Origin: Chryseobacterium sp. ISL-6
Lineage (GTDB): Bacteria; Bacteroidota; Bacteroidia; Flavobacteriales; Weeksellaceae
Direction of reading: 5' to 3'
NCBI RefSeq assembly: GCF_018613715.1
Contig: NZ_JAGGPT010000001.1
Location: 1-64,000 of the forward strand
Length of the DNA: 64,000 nucleotides
Part shown: positions 18,711 through 28,305 of the stretch, piece after piece
How the letters are laid out: each line of letters begins with the position of its first letter
How positions within the stretch are numbered: position 1 is the first letter of the stretch
The notes under the pieces: generated by a model
Seen by the model: the letters and a program-made list of their open reading frames with translations, nothing else
The model's database searches: none
Told to the model about the DNA's origin: nothing
Translations under genes and position numbers: made by a program

Positions 18711-18815
18711 AGAATATGTATTTAAGCTTCAAATTTATGAAATATTTATAGAATCTGGTTTTTAATTTATCAGGGCTTAAGTCTGGCCTTTAAATAAAAC
18801 TCCAAATATCTGAGT

Positions 18816-19775
18816 TTAGTTAATTCCTTCGTCCAGCAGTTTATGCAGATCTATAATTCCGAAATACTTACCATTCTCAGTAACGATAAGTTGTCCGATG
18901 TTATTTTCTTTCAGAACTTTCATAGCTTCTTTAGCTAAAACATTTTTTTCGATTGTTTTTGGATGAGCAGACATGATATCTTTAGCCAAAACCTTGGAAA
19001 CGTCTTCACCTTTCAGAAGCATTCTTCTTAAATCCCCATCTGTGATCACGCCGATAATTTCTTCGTCGTTGGTGACTACAGTGATTCCGTGGCTTGATGC
19101 ACTGATTGAAATAATAACATCTCTTACAGGAGCATCTTCTGTAACCTGAGGTTTTTGTGAAGAAAGAAACTGTTCAACTCTTGAGGTTAAATTTTTCCCT
19201 AAGCTTCCACCAGGATGGAATTTTGCAAAATCATTTTCTTTGAAATCATTAAGTTCCATCAAGCAGATTGCCAAAGCATCTCCAAGAGCCATTTGAATGG
19301 TAGTGGAACTTGTGGGAGCGAGTTTATTGGGACAAGCTTCCAAATCAACATGGGTATCAAGAATAATATCAGAAAATTCTGCCAGTTTACTTTTTTTATT
19401 ACCGGTCATTCCAATTAATGCAGAAGAATAATCTTTTAGAAACGGAACGAGATTGGTAATTTCCGGAGAGTTTCCAGAATTTGAGATACATAAAACAACA
19501 TCTTGTTTTTGAATTACTCCCAGGTCTCCATGAATGGCTTCTGAGGCGTGTAAAAACTGAGAAGGAGTTCCTGTAGAATTTAATGTGGCCACAATTTTAT
19601 TTCCAACGTGAGCTGATTTTCCAATTCCTACAACGATTAATTTTCCTTTCGCAGAATGAATAACCTCTACTGCTTTTACAAATTGATCATCTATTCTGTT
19701 CTTTAATTTTTCAAGTTCTGAAATTTCTATTTCTAATGTACTTTTTGCTATTGAAATGATATTATCTCTTTCCAT
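18816..19775 (-). CDS. kdsD: arabinose-5-phosphate isomerase, KpsF/GutQ/KdsD type
   Basis: This 319-residue protein has an SIS domain at about 35-170 (VGIGKSAHVGNKIVATLNST, CISNSGNSPE) followed by two CBS domains at about 205-260 and 270-319. It interconverts ribulose-5-phosphate and arabinose-5-phosphate, the first step towards Kdo for lipopolysaccharide. Length and domain order are standard. It is transcribed divergently from recQ. Co-transcription with tatC downstream is possible. Confidence 0.93.
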   Translation of the reverse strand: MERDNIISIAKSTLEIEISELEKLKNRIDDQFVKAVEVIHSAKGKLIVVGIGKSAHVGNKIVATLNSTGTPSQFLHASEAIHGDLGVIQKQDVVLCISNSGNSPEITNLVPFLKDYSSALIGMTGNKKSKLAEFSDIILDTHVDLEACPNKLAPTSSTTIQMALGDALAICLMELNDFKENDFAKFHPGGSLGKNLTSRVEQFLSSQKPQVTEDAPVRDVIISISASSHGITVVTNDEEIIGVITDGDLRRMLLKGEDVSKVLAKDIMSAHPKTIEKNVLAKEAMKVLKENNIGQLIVTENGKYFGIIDLHKLLDEGIN

Positions 19776-19896
19776 TTTTACCTTTACAGTTTGTATACAA
19801 AATTCTTCCGATATAAATTTATACTTTAAAAAGAATATTTAATATAAATTTTATTTTTTATAAATTCGTTCGCTTTTATTATAAGCAAAAATTTTA

Positions 19897-19904
19897 TAAC
19901 TTTG
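19897..19904 (+). promoter_or_regulatory. -7 promoter element of recQ
   Basis: TAACTTTG matches TAnnTTTG 33 nt before the recQ start codon. No TTG was found at the expected -33 distance. Confidence 0.4.
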
Positions 19905-19936
19905 GATTAGATGCAAATTTAGCAATAGAAAATTAG

Positions 19937-22141
19937 ATGAGCGCAAAAAAAGCCAATTTATCAGGCGAATTGAAAAAGTATTTCGGGTTTTCTACTTTTA
20001 AAGGTCAACAAGAACAAATCATAGAAAACCTGTTAGAGGGGAAGGATATATTTGTTTTAATGCCGACAGGAGGAGGTAAGTCATTATGTTACCAACTTCC
20101 GGCACTTATTTCCGAAGGGACGGCAATAGTAGTTTCTCCCTTAATAGCTTTAATGAAAAATCAGGTAGATGCCGTAAATGGTCTTTCATCTGATGATGGA
20201 GTAGCCCATGTTTTAAATTCATCATTAAATAAAACACAGACTAAACAGGTCTTTGATGATATTAAAAGTGGTAAAACAAAATTACTCTATGTTGCTCCGG
20301 AATCATTAATTAAAGAAGATTATCTCGATTTCCTTAAGGAAGTTAAAATTTCTTTCTTTGCTATTGATGAGGCACACTGTATTTCAGAATGGGGGCATGA
20401 TTTCAGGCCTGAATACAGAAATTTAAAAACAATTATTGATAAAATCGCAGATGTTCCTGTGATCGCACTTACCGCAACGGCAACCCCAAAAGTTCAGGAT
20501 GACATCCAGAAAACCTTGGGAATGATTAATGCATTGGTATTTAAAGAAAGTTTTAACAGGGCCAATTTGTTCTATGAGGTTCGCCCGAAGGTTAATGTAG
20601 ATCGGGAAATCGTTAAATTTATTAATCAGCATAAAGGTAAATCAGGAATTATATACTGTTTGAGCCGCAGAAAGGTAGAAGAGTTTGCCCAGTTATTACA
20701 GGTGAATGGGATCAATGCACTACCTTATCATGCCGGTTTGGATCAAAAGGTAAGAGTGGCTAATCAGGATAAATTCCTTATGGAAGATGCTGATGTTATC
20801 GTTGCTACCATCGCATTTGGGATGGGGATTGATAAACCGGATGTCCGTTTTGTAATCCACTATGATTTTCCAAAATCCTTGGAAAGTTATTATCAGGAAA
20901 CAGGACGTGCCGGAAGAGATGGCGGAGAAGGATATTGTTTAGCTTTTTATGATCCTAAGGATATTGAAAAGCTTGAGAAATTCCTGGCTCAGAAGCCTGT
21001 TTCTGAAAGAGAGATCGGGTTGCAGCTTTTAAATGAAGTAGTAGGTTATGCTGAAACTTCTATGAGCAGAAGACAGTATATTCTATATTATTTTGGGGAA
21101 ATTTTCGATCCTGTTACCGGTGAGGGAGCTAAAATGTGTGATAATGCATCGAATCCACCAAAATTAAAAGATGCCACGAAAGATTTGAAAAAGGTTCTGG
21201 AGCTGATCAAAGAAACCGGAGAAAAATTTAAATCTAAAGATCTGATCTCTGTTATCGTAGGAAAAGAAAATGCGGTGACAAAGTCCTATAAATTAGAACA
21301 AACTTCTTATTTCGGTTTCGGAAAGGAGGAAAAAGATAATTACTGGAAAACAATTCTAAGACAGGCGACTGTTCAAAACTTTTTACAAAAGGATATTGAA
21401 ACTTATGGTGTTTTAAAGATTTCTGAAAAAGGGCTACAGGTTTTGGATAATAAATTAGAACATGCCTTTTTAATCGCCGAAGACCGTGAATTTGATCTGT
21501 CACAAACAAAAGCAGAGAGCGATCAGGTTCAAATGGAAGCGGGAGGTACTATGGATAAGAATTTATTTGGACTTCTAAAAGAACTAAGAAAAAAGGTAGC
21601 TAAAAAATACGGAATTCCTCCTTACACGGTATTCATGGATCCTAGTTTGGAAGACATGACGATTCAATATCCGATCACGTTGGAAGAAATAGCTAAAATT
21701 TATGGAGTAGGTGAAGGAAAGGCAAAAAAATATGGTAAGGAATTCGCAGATTTTATAAAAACTTACGTCGAAGATAATAATATTGAGCGTACTCAGGATA
21801 TGGTTTTGAAGCAGGTTGCCAATAAATCCAGCCATAAAGTATTTATCATTCAGAGTACAGATAAAAAAATTGATCTTGAGGATATTGCAAGAGCCAAGAA
21901 TTTAACGATGAATGAATTGTTAAAAGAAATGGAAAGTATCGTTTATCAAGGGACAAAGCTGAATATCGATTATTATGTTGAAGATAATTTTGATGAAGAT
22001 ATTGTAGATGGTTTCATGGAATTCATGAATGACTCTGAGAGTGACAGTATGAAAGTACTTTTGGATGAATTCGGAGATGAGCTTTCTGATGAAGAGGTAA
22101 GAATGCTAAGGATAAAATTCATTAGTGACGTCGCTAATTAA
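19937..22141 (+). CDS. recQ: ATP-dependent DNA helicase RecQ
   Basis: The 734-residue protein has Walker A PTGGGKS at 43-49, the DEAH box at 144-147, the aromatic-rich loop region HCISEWGHDFRPEYR, and motif VI ETGRAGRDG at 321-329. An RQC region follows, then an HRDC domain at about 545-625 (LRKKVAKKYGIPPYTVF) and an acidic C-terminal tail. It unwinds DNA 3' to 5' in recombination and fork repair. The four zinc-binding Cys of E. coli RecQ are largely missing: the first is Ser377 in SMSRRQ and only Cys401 remains in the loop. It is a single gene with its own terminator. Confidence 0.95.
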   Translation: MSAKKANLSGELKKYFGFSTFKGQQEQIIENLLEGKDIFVLMPTGGGKSLCYQLPALISEGTAIVVSPLIALMKNQVDAVNGLSSDDGVAHVLNSSLNKTQTKQVFDDIKSGKTKLLYVAPESLIKEDYLDFLKEVKISFFAIDEAHCISEWGHDFRPEYRNLKTIIDKIADVPVIALTATATPKVQDDIQKTLGMINALVFKESFNRANLFYEVRPKVNVDREIVKFINQHKGKSGIIYCLSRRKVEEFAQLLQVNGINALPYHAGLDQKVRVANQDKFLMEDADVIVATIAFGMGIDKPDVRFVIHYDFPKSLESYYQETGRAGRDGGEGYCLAFYDPKDIEKLEKFLAQKPVSEREIGLQLLNEVVGYAETSMSRRQYILYYFGEIFDPVTGEGAKMCDNASNPPKLKDATKDLKKVLELIKETGEKFKSKDLISVIVGKENAVTKSYKLEQTSYFGFGKEEKDNYWKTILRQATVQNFLQKDIETYGVLKISEKGLQVLDNKLEHAFLIAEDREFDLSQTKAESDQVQMEAGGTMDKNLFGLLKELRKKVAKKYGIPPYTVFMDPSLEDMTIQYPITLEEIAKIYGVGEGKAKKYGKEFADFIKTYVEDNNIERTQDMVLKQVANKSSHKVFIIQSTDKKIDLEDIARAKNLTMNELLKEMESIVYQGTKLNIDYYVEDNFDEDIVDGFMEFMNDSESDSMKVLLDEFGDELSDEEVRMLRIKFISDVAN

Positions 22142-22154
22142 ATTTAAAAATATG

Positions 22155-22187
22155 AACCTTATCCGATATTATGGGTAAGGTTTTTTT
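22155..22187 (+). terminator. terminator of recQ
   Basis: AACCTTATCC / GGGTAAGGTT forms a stem with one wobble pair and is followed by TTTTT. It ends just before the glycosyltransferase gene. Confidence 0.75.
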
Positions 22188-22193
22188 ACTATA

Positions 22194-23276
22194 ATGAAAA
22201 AGATTTCTGTTATTTTTATTCTGCCTGACTTGGAAACCGGAGGTGCAGAAAGGATTATTACCACTATTGCAAATCATCTTTCAAGGGATCGTTTTGAACC
22301 TAAGATTTTGCTTTTGCGTAAACAGGGTGGATACCTTGAATTCCTCAAAAAAGATGTTGAAATCATTGATATCAATACGAAAAGAATCAGACATTCATTA
22401 AAACCTATTCTTTCGGAAATCTATCGAAGAAAACCGGATATTGTATTTTCTGGATTTGGAGAAGTTAATGCCTATTTATCTTTATTTATAAAGCTTTTTC
22501 CAAGGACTAAATTTATCGCCAGGGAAACCAATGTGGTGAGTGAGCATGTTACCCGTAAAGAAATCAGGTTTTTCTATAAATTTTATAATAACTATCAGCA
22601 GATCATTGCACAAAGTGATGATATGATGAAGGATCTTACGAAGAATTTCAATATACAGACTCATAAGATCGTAAAAATAAATAACCCTGTAGATTTTGAT
22701 TTTATTGATCAGAAGCTATCCATTTCCAAAAAACCGGAATGTTTTAAATATAATTACAAAAATGTTGTAGCCATAGGAAATTTATCTTCCAGAAAAGGAT
22801 TTGATAATTTATTAAAGGTTTTTTCAAGATTAAAGAATGAAAATATTTTACTTCATATTTTAGGTGATGGTAAGGACAGAGAAATCCTACATCAGATGAA
22901 AGATTTTCTGGGACTAAAACATGTTTTCTTTCATGGAAGGCAGGAAAATCCATATCAATATTTAAAATATGCAGATCTCTTCATACTTTCTTCCAGATAT
23001 GAAGGCTTTCCTAATGTACTGTTGGAAGCCGGAGCCTGTGGAACTTACGCTTTAGCTAATAATTGTCCCGGAGGAATTAATGAGATCATCCAGCATCAGG
23101 TTAATGGCGAAGTTTCTGATATTGATAATCATGAAGATTTTTCTCAAAAGATCATGAGTATTTTACATAAAACGTACGATAAAGACGCTATTAAAAATTC
23201 TATTAAATCAAGATTTTCAAAGAATATTATCCTGGATAAATATGAGAAAGTGCTGTTAGACCTTATGAACAGGTAA
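22194..23276 (+). CDS. glycosyltransferase family 4 (GT-B fold)
   Basis: This 360-residue protein opens with a Rossmann strand and the donor loop LPDLETGGAERII. The C-terminal half shows VVAIGNLSSRKGFDNLLKVF and the E-x7-E motif within SSRYEGFPNVLLEAGACGTY, typical of retaining GT4 enzymes. It likely adds a sugar to lipopolysaccharide or another surface glycan, using a nucleotide sugar at the inner membrane face. The substrate cannot be read from the sequence. The AraC-type gene begins 10 bp downstream, so the two may share a transcript. Confidence 0.88.
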   Translation: MKKISVIFILPDLETGGAERIITTIANHLSRDRFEPKILLLRKQGGYLEFLKKDVEIIDINTKRIRHSLKPILSEIYRRKPDIVFSGFGEVNAYLSLFIKLFPRTKFIARETNVVSEHVTRKEIRFFYKFYNNYQQIIAQSDDMMKDLTKNFNIQTHKIVKINNPVDFDFIDQKLSISKKPECFKYNYKNVVAIGNLSSRKGFDNLLKVFSRLKNENILLHILGDGKDREILHQMKDFLGLKHVFFHGRQENPYQYLKYADLFILSSRYEGFPNVLLEAGACGTYALANNCPGGINEIIQHQVNGEVSDIDNHEDFSQKIMSILHKTYDKDAIKNSIKSRFSKNIILDKYEKVLLDLMNR

Positions 23277-23286
23277 TTTAATAGAT

Positions 23287-24396
23287 ATGATCATTGAAGG
23301 GGTTTCTTTTTCAGGAATAGCAGTAGCGCTTTTATGTATACTTCTTCTTCTTTCAAAAAAACGGAAAAGGCATGATGATCATTATTTGATCTTATGGTTA
23401 CTAGTCTGCATAACCAATCTGAGTTATTATGCATTTTCCAATTTCCTTCCTGCAAGTTTACAGAGTTTTGGGTTTACACTGCCCGTACTCAGTGTAGCTA
23501 TGCTCTATCTGTATGTGATTTCGATGACTTTTAATATCCAATTTAGGTTCACATACATTCTGAAACATGCCCTGTTTTTCATAGTTTATAATTTTGTTTT
23601 CATAATGGTTTCCATCTTTTATGAAAAAATTGTATTCATTGATGGCATCCCTTATTTTAGTGCCCGGGGAAACAACCTGCTTATTAATGCACTGACTTTG
23701 CCGATGGCAGTTGCTCCGATACTATATATAATCTTCAGTTTTTTAGCATTGAAAAAATACCAAAAGCTCCTTCCTGAATATTATTCAACTTTAGAGAAGA
23801 TTAATTTAAACTGGATGCAATACATCATTCTTTCTCTTATTATTCTTTTTTTCATCGTTATCGGGATTATATCATTTGGGACAAAATTAAATGCAATTCC
23901 TATCAATCATATTTTTAAAATAGTGGGTGCAGTACAGGCAATCTATATATCCTGTATTGTGTTTTTCAGTTTAAGACAAAGCATTGTTATCAATCAGAAT
24001 ATTTCTTTCACTAATGAGAATAAGGAAAAGACAGCTTTGCCCGATGATAAACTCGTTGGACTATCCCAAAATGTACTCGCCTACATGGCTGATGAAAAAC
24101 CATATCTTAATGAAGAACTCAGCCTTTCCGTTTTATCCGCTTCATTGGGGTTATCAACAAACCAGCTTTCACAAATCATCAATCAGACATTGGATACTAA
24201 TTTTTATAAGTTTGTCAATGCGTATCGGGTAGAAGAAGTAAAATGTAGGCTGAAGAATCGTGAATATAACCGATATTCTATTCTGGGTATTGCTTATGAA
24301 TGTGGTTTTAATTCAAAATCAACTTTCAATAAAATATTTAAAGAAGAAACAGGTATGACACCTTCTGAATATAAGAGATTTTCCCAAACGAATTAG
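23287..24396 (+). CDS. membrane-anchored AraC-family transcriptional regulator
   Basis: This is a 369-residue protein. The N-terminal half has about seven hydrophobic helices (from about 5-22 to about 205-225). The last 100 residues form the AraC DNA-binding domain, with two helix-turn-helix units around SVLSASLGLSTNQLSQIIN and ILGIAYECGFNSKSTFNKIF and the family end EETGMTPSEYKR. This architecture, with an integral membrane sensor fused to AraC HTH, is common in Flavobacteriia. The signal and targets are unknown. It sits 10 bp behind a glycosyltransferase gene. Confidence 0.88.
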   Translation: MIIEGVSFSGIAVALLCILLLLSKKRKRHDDHYLILWLLVCITNLSYYAFSNFLPASLQSFGFTLPVLSVAMLYLYVISMTFNIQFRFTYILKHALFFIVYNFVFIMVSIFYEKIVFIDGIPYFSARGNNLLINALTLPMAVAPILYIIFSFLALKKYQKLLPEYYSTLEKINLNWMQYIILSLIILFFIVIGIISFGTKLNAIPINHIFKIVGAVQAIYISCIVFFSLRQSIVINQNISFTNENKEKTALPDDKLVGLSQNVLAYMADEKPYLNEELSLSVLSASLGLSTNQLSQIINQTLDTNFYKFVNAYRVEEVKCRLKNREYNRYSILGIAYECGFNSKSTFNKIFKEETGMTPSEYKRFSQTN

Positions 24397-24460
24397 GTCC
24401 TGATCTATAGAATAAGACGAATAAGATAGGTGTTTTAATGATTTTTGCATTCAAAAATAT

Positions 24461-25108
24461 ATGGACGCAAATTTTCATTTAACCAATATTATCATTCATG
24501 TTATAAGCGGGACTATTGCGCTTTCTATCGGTTTTCTTATTCTGCTTAAAAAGAAAGGAACACTATTTCATAAAAAAGCAGGTGTTTTGTTTGTATTCTT
24601 TATGGTTTTGATCATTATTACAGGTATTTTAGGAGTTGTAGTTTTCAAGCGTAATTTATTTTTACTCGTGATCACAGTTTTGGCGGGTTACAATACGTAT
24701 TCGGGAGTAAGAATTGTGAAAATAAAGACCAATACTTTATACCTACAGGATGTGTTAGTAATGATACTGGCAATGATCATCACATTATTTTTTTTATATT
24801 ATTTAAAATCTATTGGTTTTTATTGGAGTCCTGTTGTTATTTATTCAACAGTAGGATATTTATTTCTGGTTATTTTCTATGATGTAGTAAGATACTCGAT
24901 TCCTAAATTCAAATATGGTAACCTTTGGATGTATGAACATTCCTGTAAGATGATCAGTGCATTAAGTGGATTATTATCAGCTTTTATAGGTACAGTTTTA
25001 TCAGATTACAAACCTTATAGTCAGATACTCCCTTCCGTATTGATGACTTTTGTGATGGTACTTTTTATCATACAGATTTACCGGAAAAATAAGAGACAGC
25101 ATTTGTAA
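24461..25108 (+). CDS. integral membrane protein, DUF2306-like
   Basis: This 215-residue, very hydrophobic protein has about six membrane helices, near 8-27, 38-60, 64-82, 94-114, 120-140 and 185-207. The N-terminal pattern HVISGTIALSIGFLILLKKK followed by FHKKAGVLFVF resembles the DUF2306 group of membrane proteins with conserved His residues. No function is known. It follows the AraC-type regulator by 64 bp on the same strand and could be one of its targets, an inference from position only. Confidence 0.65.
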   Translation: MDANFHLTNIIIHVISGTIALSIGFLILLKKKGTLFHKKAGVLFVFFMVLIIITGILGVVVFKRNLFLLVITVLAGYNTYSGVRIVKIKTNTLYLQDVLVMILAMIITLFFLYYLKSIGFYWSPVVIYSTVGYLFLVIFYDVVRYSIPKFKYGNLWMYEHSCKMISALSGLLSAFIGTVLSDYKPYSQILPSVLMTFVMVLFIIQIYRKNKRQHL

Positions 25109-25167
25109 AAATCTCCTGTCGATTTTAAATAAATTACTATATTGCTTCCCAGTCTAAGATTAAATCT

Positions 25168-25518
25168 ATGAATCCGATCTCAAAAATCAACTGTACATGC
25201 GAAAGTCCACCCATTAGCTATAAAGATTATGATAGTTATGAATTGGGAACGGACCATACCAATGGAAGATATGGTGAAGTAACGATTGAAATATGCAGAA
25301 GATGTAAAAGAAAATGGGTTAAATATTTTGTTGAATATGAATCTTTTTCCAGATCAGGAAGATGGTACCGAGGAATTATTAATGATAAAAATATTGAAAA
25401 AATTACTCCTGAAAATGCCATAGATTATATTGAAAACATGGAATGGTATCTTTATGGTGGGTCTTATTTTTCGCATACAGGAGCAATAGGAAAAGGGAAA
25501 GTATATGTTGATTTATAA
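25168..25518 (+). CDS. hypothetical protein with CxC...CxxC cysteine pattern
   Basis: This 116-residue protein has no signal peptide. Four cysteines are arranged as Cys9-x-Cys11 and Cys43-x2-Cys46 (CTCES; EICRRCKRKW), a possible zinc-binding ribbon. The second half is rich in Tyr, Trp and Gly. I recognise no family. It lies 60 bp downstream of the membrane protein gene. The size and single-domain shape resemble immunity or antitoxin-type small proteins, but nothing nearby looks like a toxin, so no role is assigned. Confidence 0.65.
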   Translation: MNPISKINCTCESPPISYKDYDSYELGTDHTNGRYGEVTIEICRRCKRKWVKYFVEYESFSRSGRWYRGIINDKNIEKITPENAIDYIENMEWYLYGGSYFSHTGAIGKGKVYVDL

Positions 25519-25568
25519 CTTTCAGAAAATGGATAACGGGTGGTATTTTAAAATTGATAAATCTCACT

Positions 25569-25598
25569 TTGGTGCTTGGTAATTTATCATTAAATTTG
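25569..25598 (+). promoter_or_regulatory. promoter of lpdA
   Basis: TTG (25569-25571, part of TTTG) is followed after 19 nt by TAAATTTG (25591-25598). The ATG of the dehydrogenase gene is 43 nt downstream. Confidence 0.65.
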
Positions 25599-25640
25599 TG
25601 AGACTTAAGATAGATAATAATAACAAATTCATAAAATAAC

Positions 25641-27044
25641 ATGAGTCAATTCGATGTTACCGTAATAGGTTCTGGTCCTGGTGGTTATGTTGCTGCTATT
25701 CGTGCTGCACAATTAGGCTTCAAAACAGCAATTATTGAAAAATATTCAACTTTAGGCGGAACTTGTCTTAACGTTGGATGTATTCCTTCAAAAGCACTTT
25801 TAGATAGTTCTGAACATTTCGAAAATGCAAAGCATAATTTTGCAAGCCACGGAATCATTATCAATGAGCCGCAGGCAGATATTGCAAGAATGATAGAGCG
25901 TAAAAACGAAGTTGTAGATCAGACAACTAAGGGAATCCAGTTTTTGATGGACAAAAATAAAATCACTGTTTTTGAAGGATTGGGAAGTTTTGAATCTGCT
26001 ACTCAGATCAAAGTAACTAAAAACGATGGTTCTTCTGAAACGATTGAATCAAAATATACAATCATTGCAACAGGTTCTAAGCCGTCTTCACTTCCTTTCA
26101 TTACGCTTGATAAAGAAAGAGTGATCACTTCTACAGAAGCGTTGGCCCTTAAAGAAATCCCTAAGCATTTAGTAGTAATCGGAGGGGGTGTAATCGGTCT
26201 TGAATTAGGTTCCGTATATTTAAGATTAGGAGCTCAGGTAACAGTAGTTGAGTTTATGGACAAGATCATTCCTGGAATGGACGGTGCATTAAGTAAAGAA
26301 TTGACTAAAGTTCTTAAGAAACAAGGAATGAAGTTTATGCTTTCTACGGCTGTTTCTGCAGTGGAGAGAAATGGAGATACTGTAAAAGTTACCGCTAAAG
26401 ATAAAAAAGGAGAAGAAGTAGTTGTAGAAGGAGATTATTGTTTAGTTTCTGTAGGAAGAAAGCCTTATACAGAAGGTCTTGGGCTTGAAAAAGCAGGTGT
26501 TGAGCTTGATGAAAGAGGAAGAGTAAAAACAAACGATCACTTACAAACTAACGTTTCTAATATCTACGCGATCGGAGATGTGATCAAAGGAGCGATGCTT
26601 GCTCATAAAGCGAGTGAGGAAGGTACTTTGGTTGCTGAAATATTAGCAGGTCAAAAGCCACATATCAACTATAACTTAATTCCTGGTGTTGTTTATACAT
26701 GGCCTGAAGTTGCTGGTGTTGGTAAAACTGAAGAGCAACTGAAAGAAGAAGGTGTTGCTATTAAAGTTGGTTCATTCCCAATGAGAGCTTTAGGAAGAAG
26801 CCGTGCAAGTGGTGATGTTGATGGATTGGTTAAAATCATCGCTGATGAAAAAACGGACGAGATTTTAGGAATGCATATCATCGGAGCCAGAGCAGCTGAC
26901 TTAATTGCAGAAGGCGTAATTGCAATGGAATTCCGTGCAAGTGCTGAAGACGTAGCAAGAAGTTCTCATGCTCACCCAACGTATGCAGAAGCGATCAAAG
27001 AAGCTGCATTGGATGCTACAGGTAAGAGACCTATTCATATCTAA
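25641..27044 (+). CDS. lpdA: dihydrolipoyl dehydrogenase (E3)
   Basis: The 467-residue flavoprotein has the FAD motif VIGSGPGGYVAAIRAAQLG, the redox disulfide GGTCLNVGCIPSK (Cys42, Cys47), an NAD-binding GGGVIGLELGSVY segment, and the C-terminal dimer-interface HAHPTYAE active-site pair. It reoxidises the lipoyl groups of 2-oxoacid dehydrogenase complexes and the glycine cleavage system. It is a single gene with its own promoter and a strong terminator. The codon use looks more biased than that of the neighbours, as expected for a highly expressed enzyme. Confidence 0.97.
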   Translation: MSQFDVTVIGSGPGGYVAAIRAAQLGFKTAIIEKYSTLGGTCLNVGCIPSKALLDSSEHFENAKHNFASHGIIINEPQADIARMIERKNEVVDQTTKGIQFLMDKNKITVFEGLGSFESATQIKVTKNDGSSETIESKYTIIATGSKPSSLPFITLDKERVITSTEALALKEIPKHLVVIGGGVIGLELGSVYLRLGAQVTVVEFMDKIIPGMDGALSKELTKVLKKQGMKFMLSTAVSAVERNGDTVKVTAKDKKGEEVVVEGDYCLVSVGRKPYTEGLGLEKAGVELDERGRVKTNDHLQTNVSNIYAIGDVIKGAMLAHKASEEGTLVAEILAGQKPHINYNLIPGVVYTWPEVAGVGKTEEQLKEEGVAIKVGSFPMRALGRSRASGDVDGLVKIIADEKTDEILGMHIIGARAADLIAEGVIAMEFRASAEDVARSSHAHPTYAEAIKEAALDATGKRPIHI

Positions 27045-27082
27045 TATTTTATTGAAAGATTAAAAATTTCAAAATTTAAATA

Positions 27083-27119
27083 AAAAAAGAGAAACCTATT
27101 TTAGGTTTCTCTTTTTTTT
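27083..27119 (+). terminator. terminator of lpdA
   Basis: The stem AAAGAGAAACCTA / TAGGTTTCTCTTT with a short loop is followed by eight T. Confidence 0.92.
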
Positions 27120-27156
27120 GGCATAGAAATAGAGATGCACATATAAAGTAAAATAA

Positions 27157-28017
27157 ATGAAAAAAATATTTATTGGTTTAGTATTGTTCGCCGGAATTTA
27201 TTCTTTTGCTCAGGAAGCTGGAAAAGCAGGTGAACTCTTAAAAAATGAAGCTTCAAAGACAGAAATGCAATCTGCAAGAACACAAGGTTTCGATAATAAA
27301 AACAGCAACAAAAATAATTCAGGTTTTAGGAATCAGAATAATCAAAATAATGGTTTCAGGACTCCAAATTATCAATGGAATCAAAACTATGGTTATGCCG
27401 AAGTTTTTCTAAGAATTCCAGAATTGGGTTACTTTACCGTTGAACTAGGAGATCAGGCAATTTCTAATGGTTCGGGTAAATATCGTTTTTTTGATTTGCA
27501 GTCTGGTAGAATGCCAATATCCATTTATGATAATGGTTTTCTAATTTATAAAACCACTTTAATGCTTCGGAATAATAACAGATTGGTATTGGATTTTTTT
27601 ACGAATGAAGGCTTGTATCTATTGGATTCATATCCTGTCAAGAGCCAGTCTTATGGTTTTAATGATTGGAATGATGTATGGAATGATCCTTATGGGAATC
27701 AATCAGGAAATTGGAATCAGTCAGGAAATGCGATGGATGATCGTACTTTTAGTCAGTTTTTTGAAATGTTGCAAGACAATGAGAAATTTGATGATGGAAA
27801 AATTCGTATGATCAATCAGCAAATGCGTAATTCAATGTTTTCTTCTCGGCAAATAAGAGACCTGGTAAAGTCTTTAAGTTTTGACAAAAATAAATTGGCG
27901 CTGGCTAAATCTATGTATCGTAATTGTGCAGATAAAAACAAGTATTTTTTGGTTTATGATGCCTTTGATTTCGATAGCAGCAAACGGGAATTGATGGAAT
28001 TTATAACAAAATCATGA
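27157..28017 (+). CDS. secreted DUF4476 protein
   Basis: This 286-residue protein has a signal peptide (to about residue 18, SFAQ). An Asn/Gln-rich low-complexity linker occupies about 48-75. A beta-rich domain follows at about 80-160 (GYFTVELGDQAISNGSGKYR, then DNGFLIYKTTLMLRN). Then comes a second Asn/Trp/Gly-rich linker at about 170-195. The C-terminal 90 residues are a helical DUF4476 domain (QFFEMLQDNEKFDDGKIRMI). DUF4476 proteins are exported Bacteroidota proteins of unknown role. It is a single gene with a short hairpin behind it. Confidence 0.82.
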   Translation: MKKIFIGLVLFAGIYSFAQEAGKAGELLKNEASKTEMQSARTQGFDNKNSNKNNSGFRNQNNQNNGFRTPNYQWNQNYGYAEVFLRIPELGYFTVELGDQAISNGSGKYRFFDLQSGRMPISIYDNGFLIYKTTLMLRNNNRLVLDFFTNEGLYLLDSYPVKSQSYGFNDWNDVWNDPYGNQSGNWNQSGNAMDDRTFSQFFEMLQDNEKFDDGKIRMINQQMRNSMFSSRQIRDLVKSLSFDKNKLALAKSMYRNCADKNKYFLVYDAFDFDSSKRELMEFITKS

Positions 28018-28026
28018 TAAAAGGAA

Positions 28027-28050
28027 GGGAAGCTTAGTGCTTCTTTTTTT
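28027..28050 (+). terminator. weak terminator of the DUF4476 gene
   Basis: GAAGC-TTAGT-GCTTC is followed by seven T, 10 nt behind the stop. Confidence 0.6.
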
Positions 28051-28278
28051 ATTGTATCACTTTCATTTTCTCATAAAATTTAGATGATTTTACCGGAGCC
28101 ATATTAAACTGTACTCCAAAGTAATTCCTTTAAAATTTTTTTTCTTTATCAATTTTTAAATCATAACCTGTATTGAGATGCTTGAAATTAAAGAGTGATA
28201 GGCTTATTCTTGGTTCTATAGAATATGGATTTATCTATCTTCAATGATTATTTATTAATGATTAATTTTATATTTCCG

Positions 28279-28286
28279 TACCTTTG
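28279..28286 (+). promoter_or_regulatory. -7 promoter element that fixes the start of the CvfB-like gene
   Basis: TACCTTTG, followed by CA, matches the strong Bacteroidota TAnnTTTGC pattern. It lies downstream of the most upstream in-frame ATG (28225) but 20 nt before the ATG at 28306, so transcription would begin after 28225. Confidence 0.6.
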
Positions 28287-28305
28287 CAGACTAATTCAAT
28301 CATTA

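Noticed and set aside
28225..28305. Upstream in-frame ATG extending the CvfB-like protein by 27 residues
   Set aside because: A TAnnTTTG promoter element lies inside this extension, and the family begins at MQLGRTQTL.
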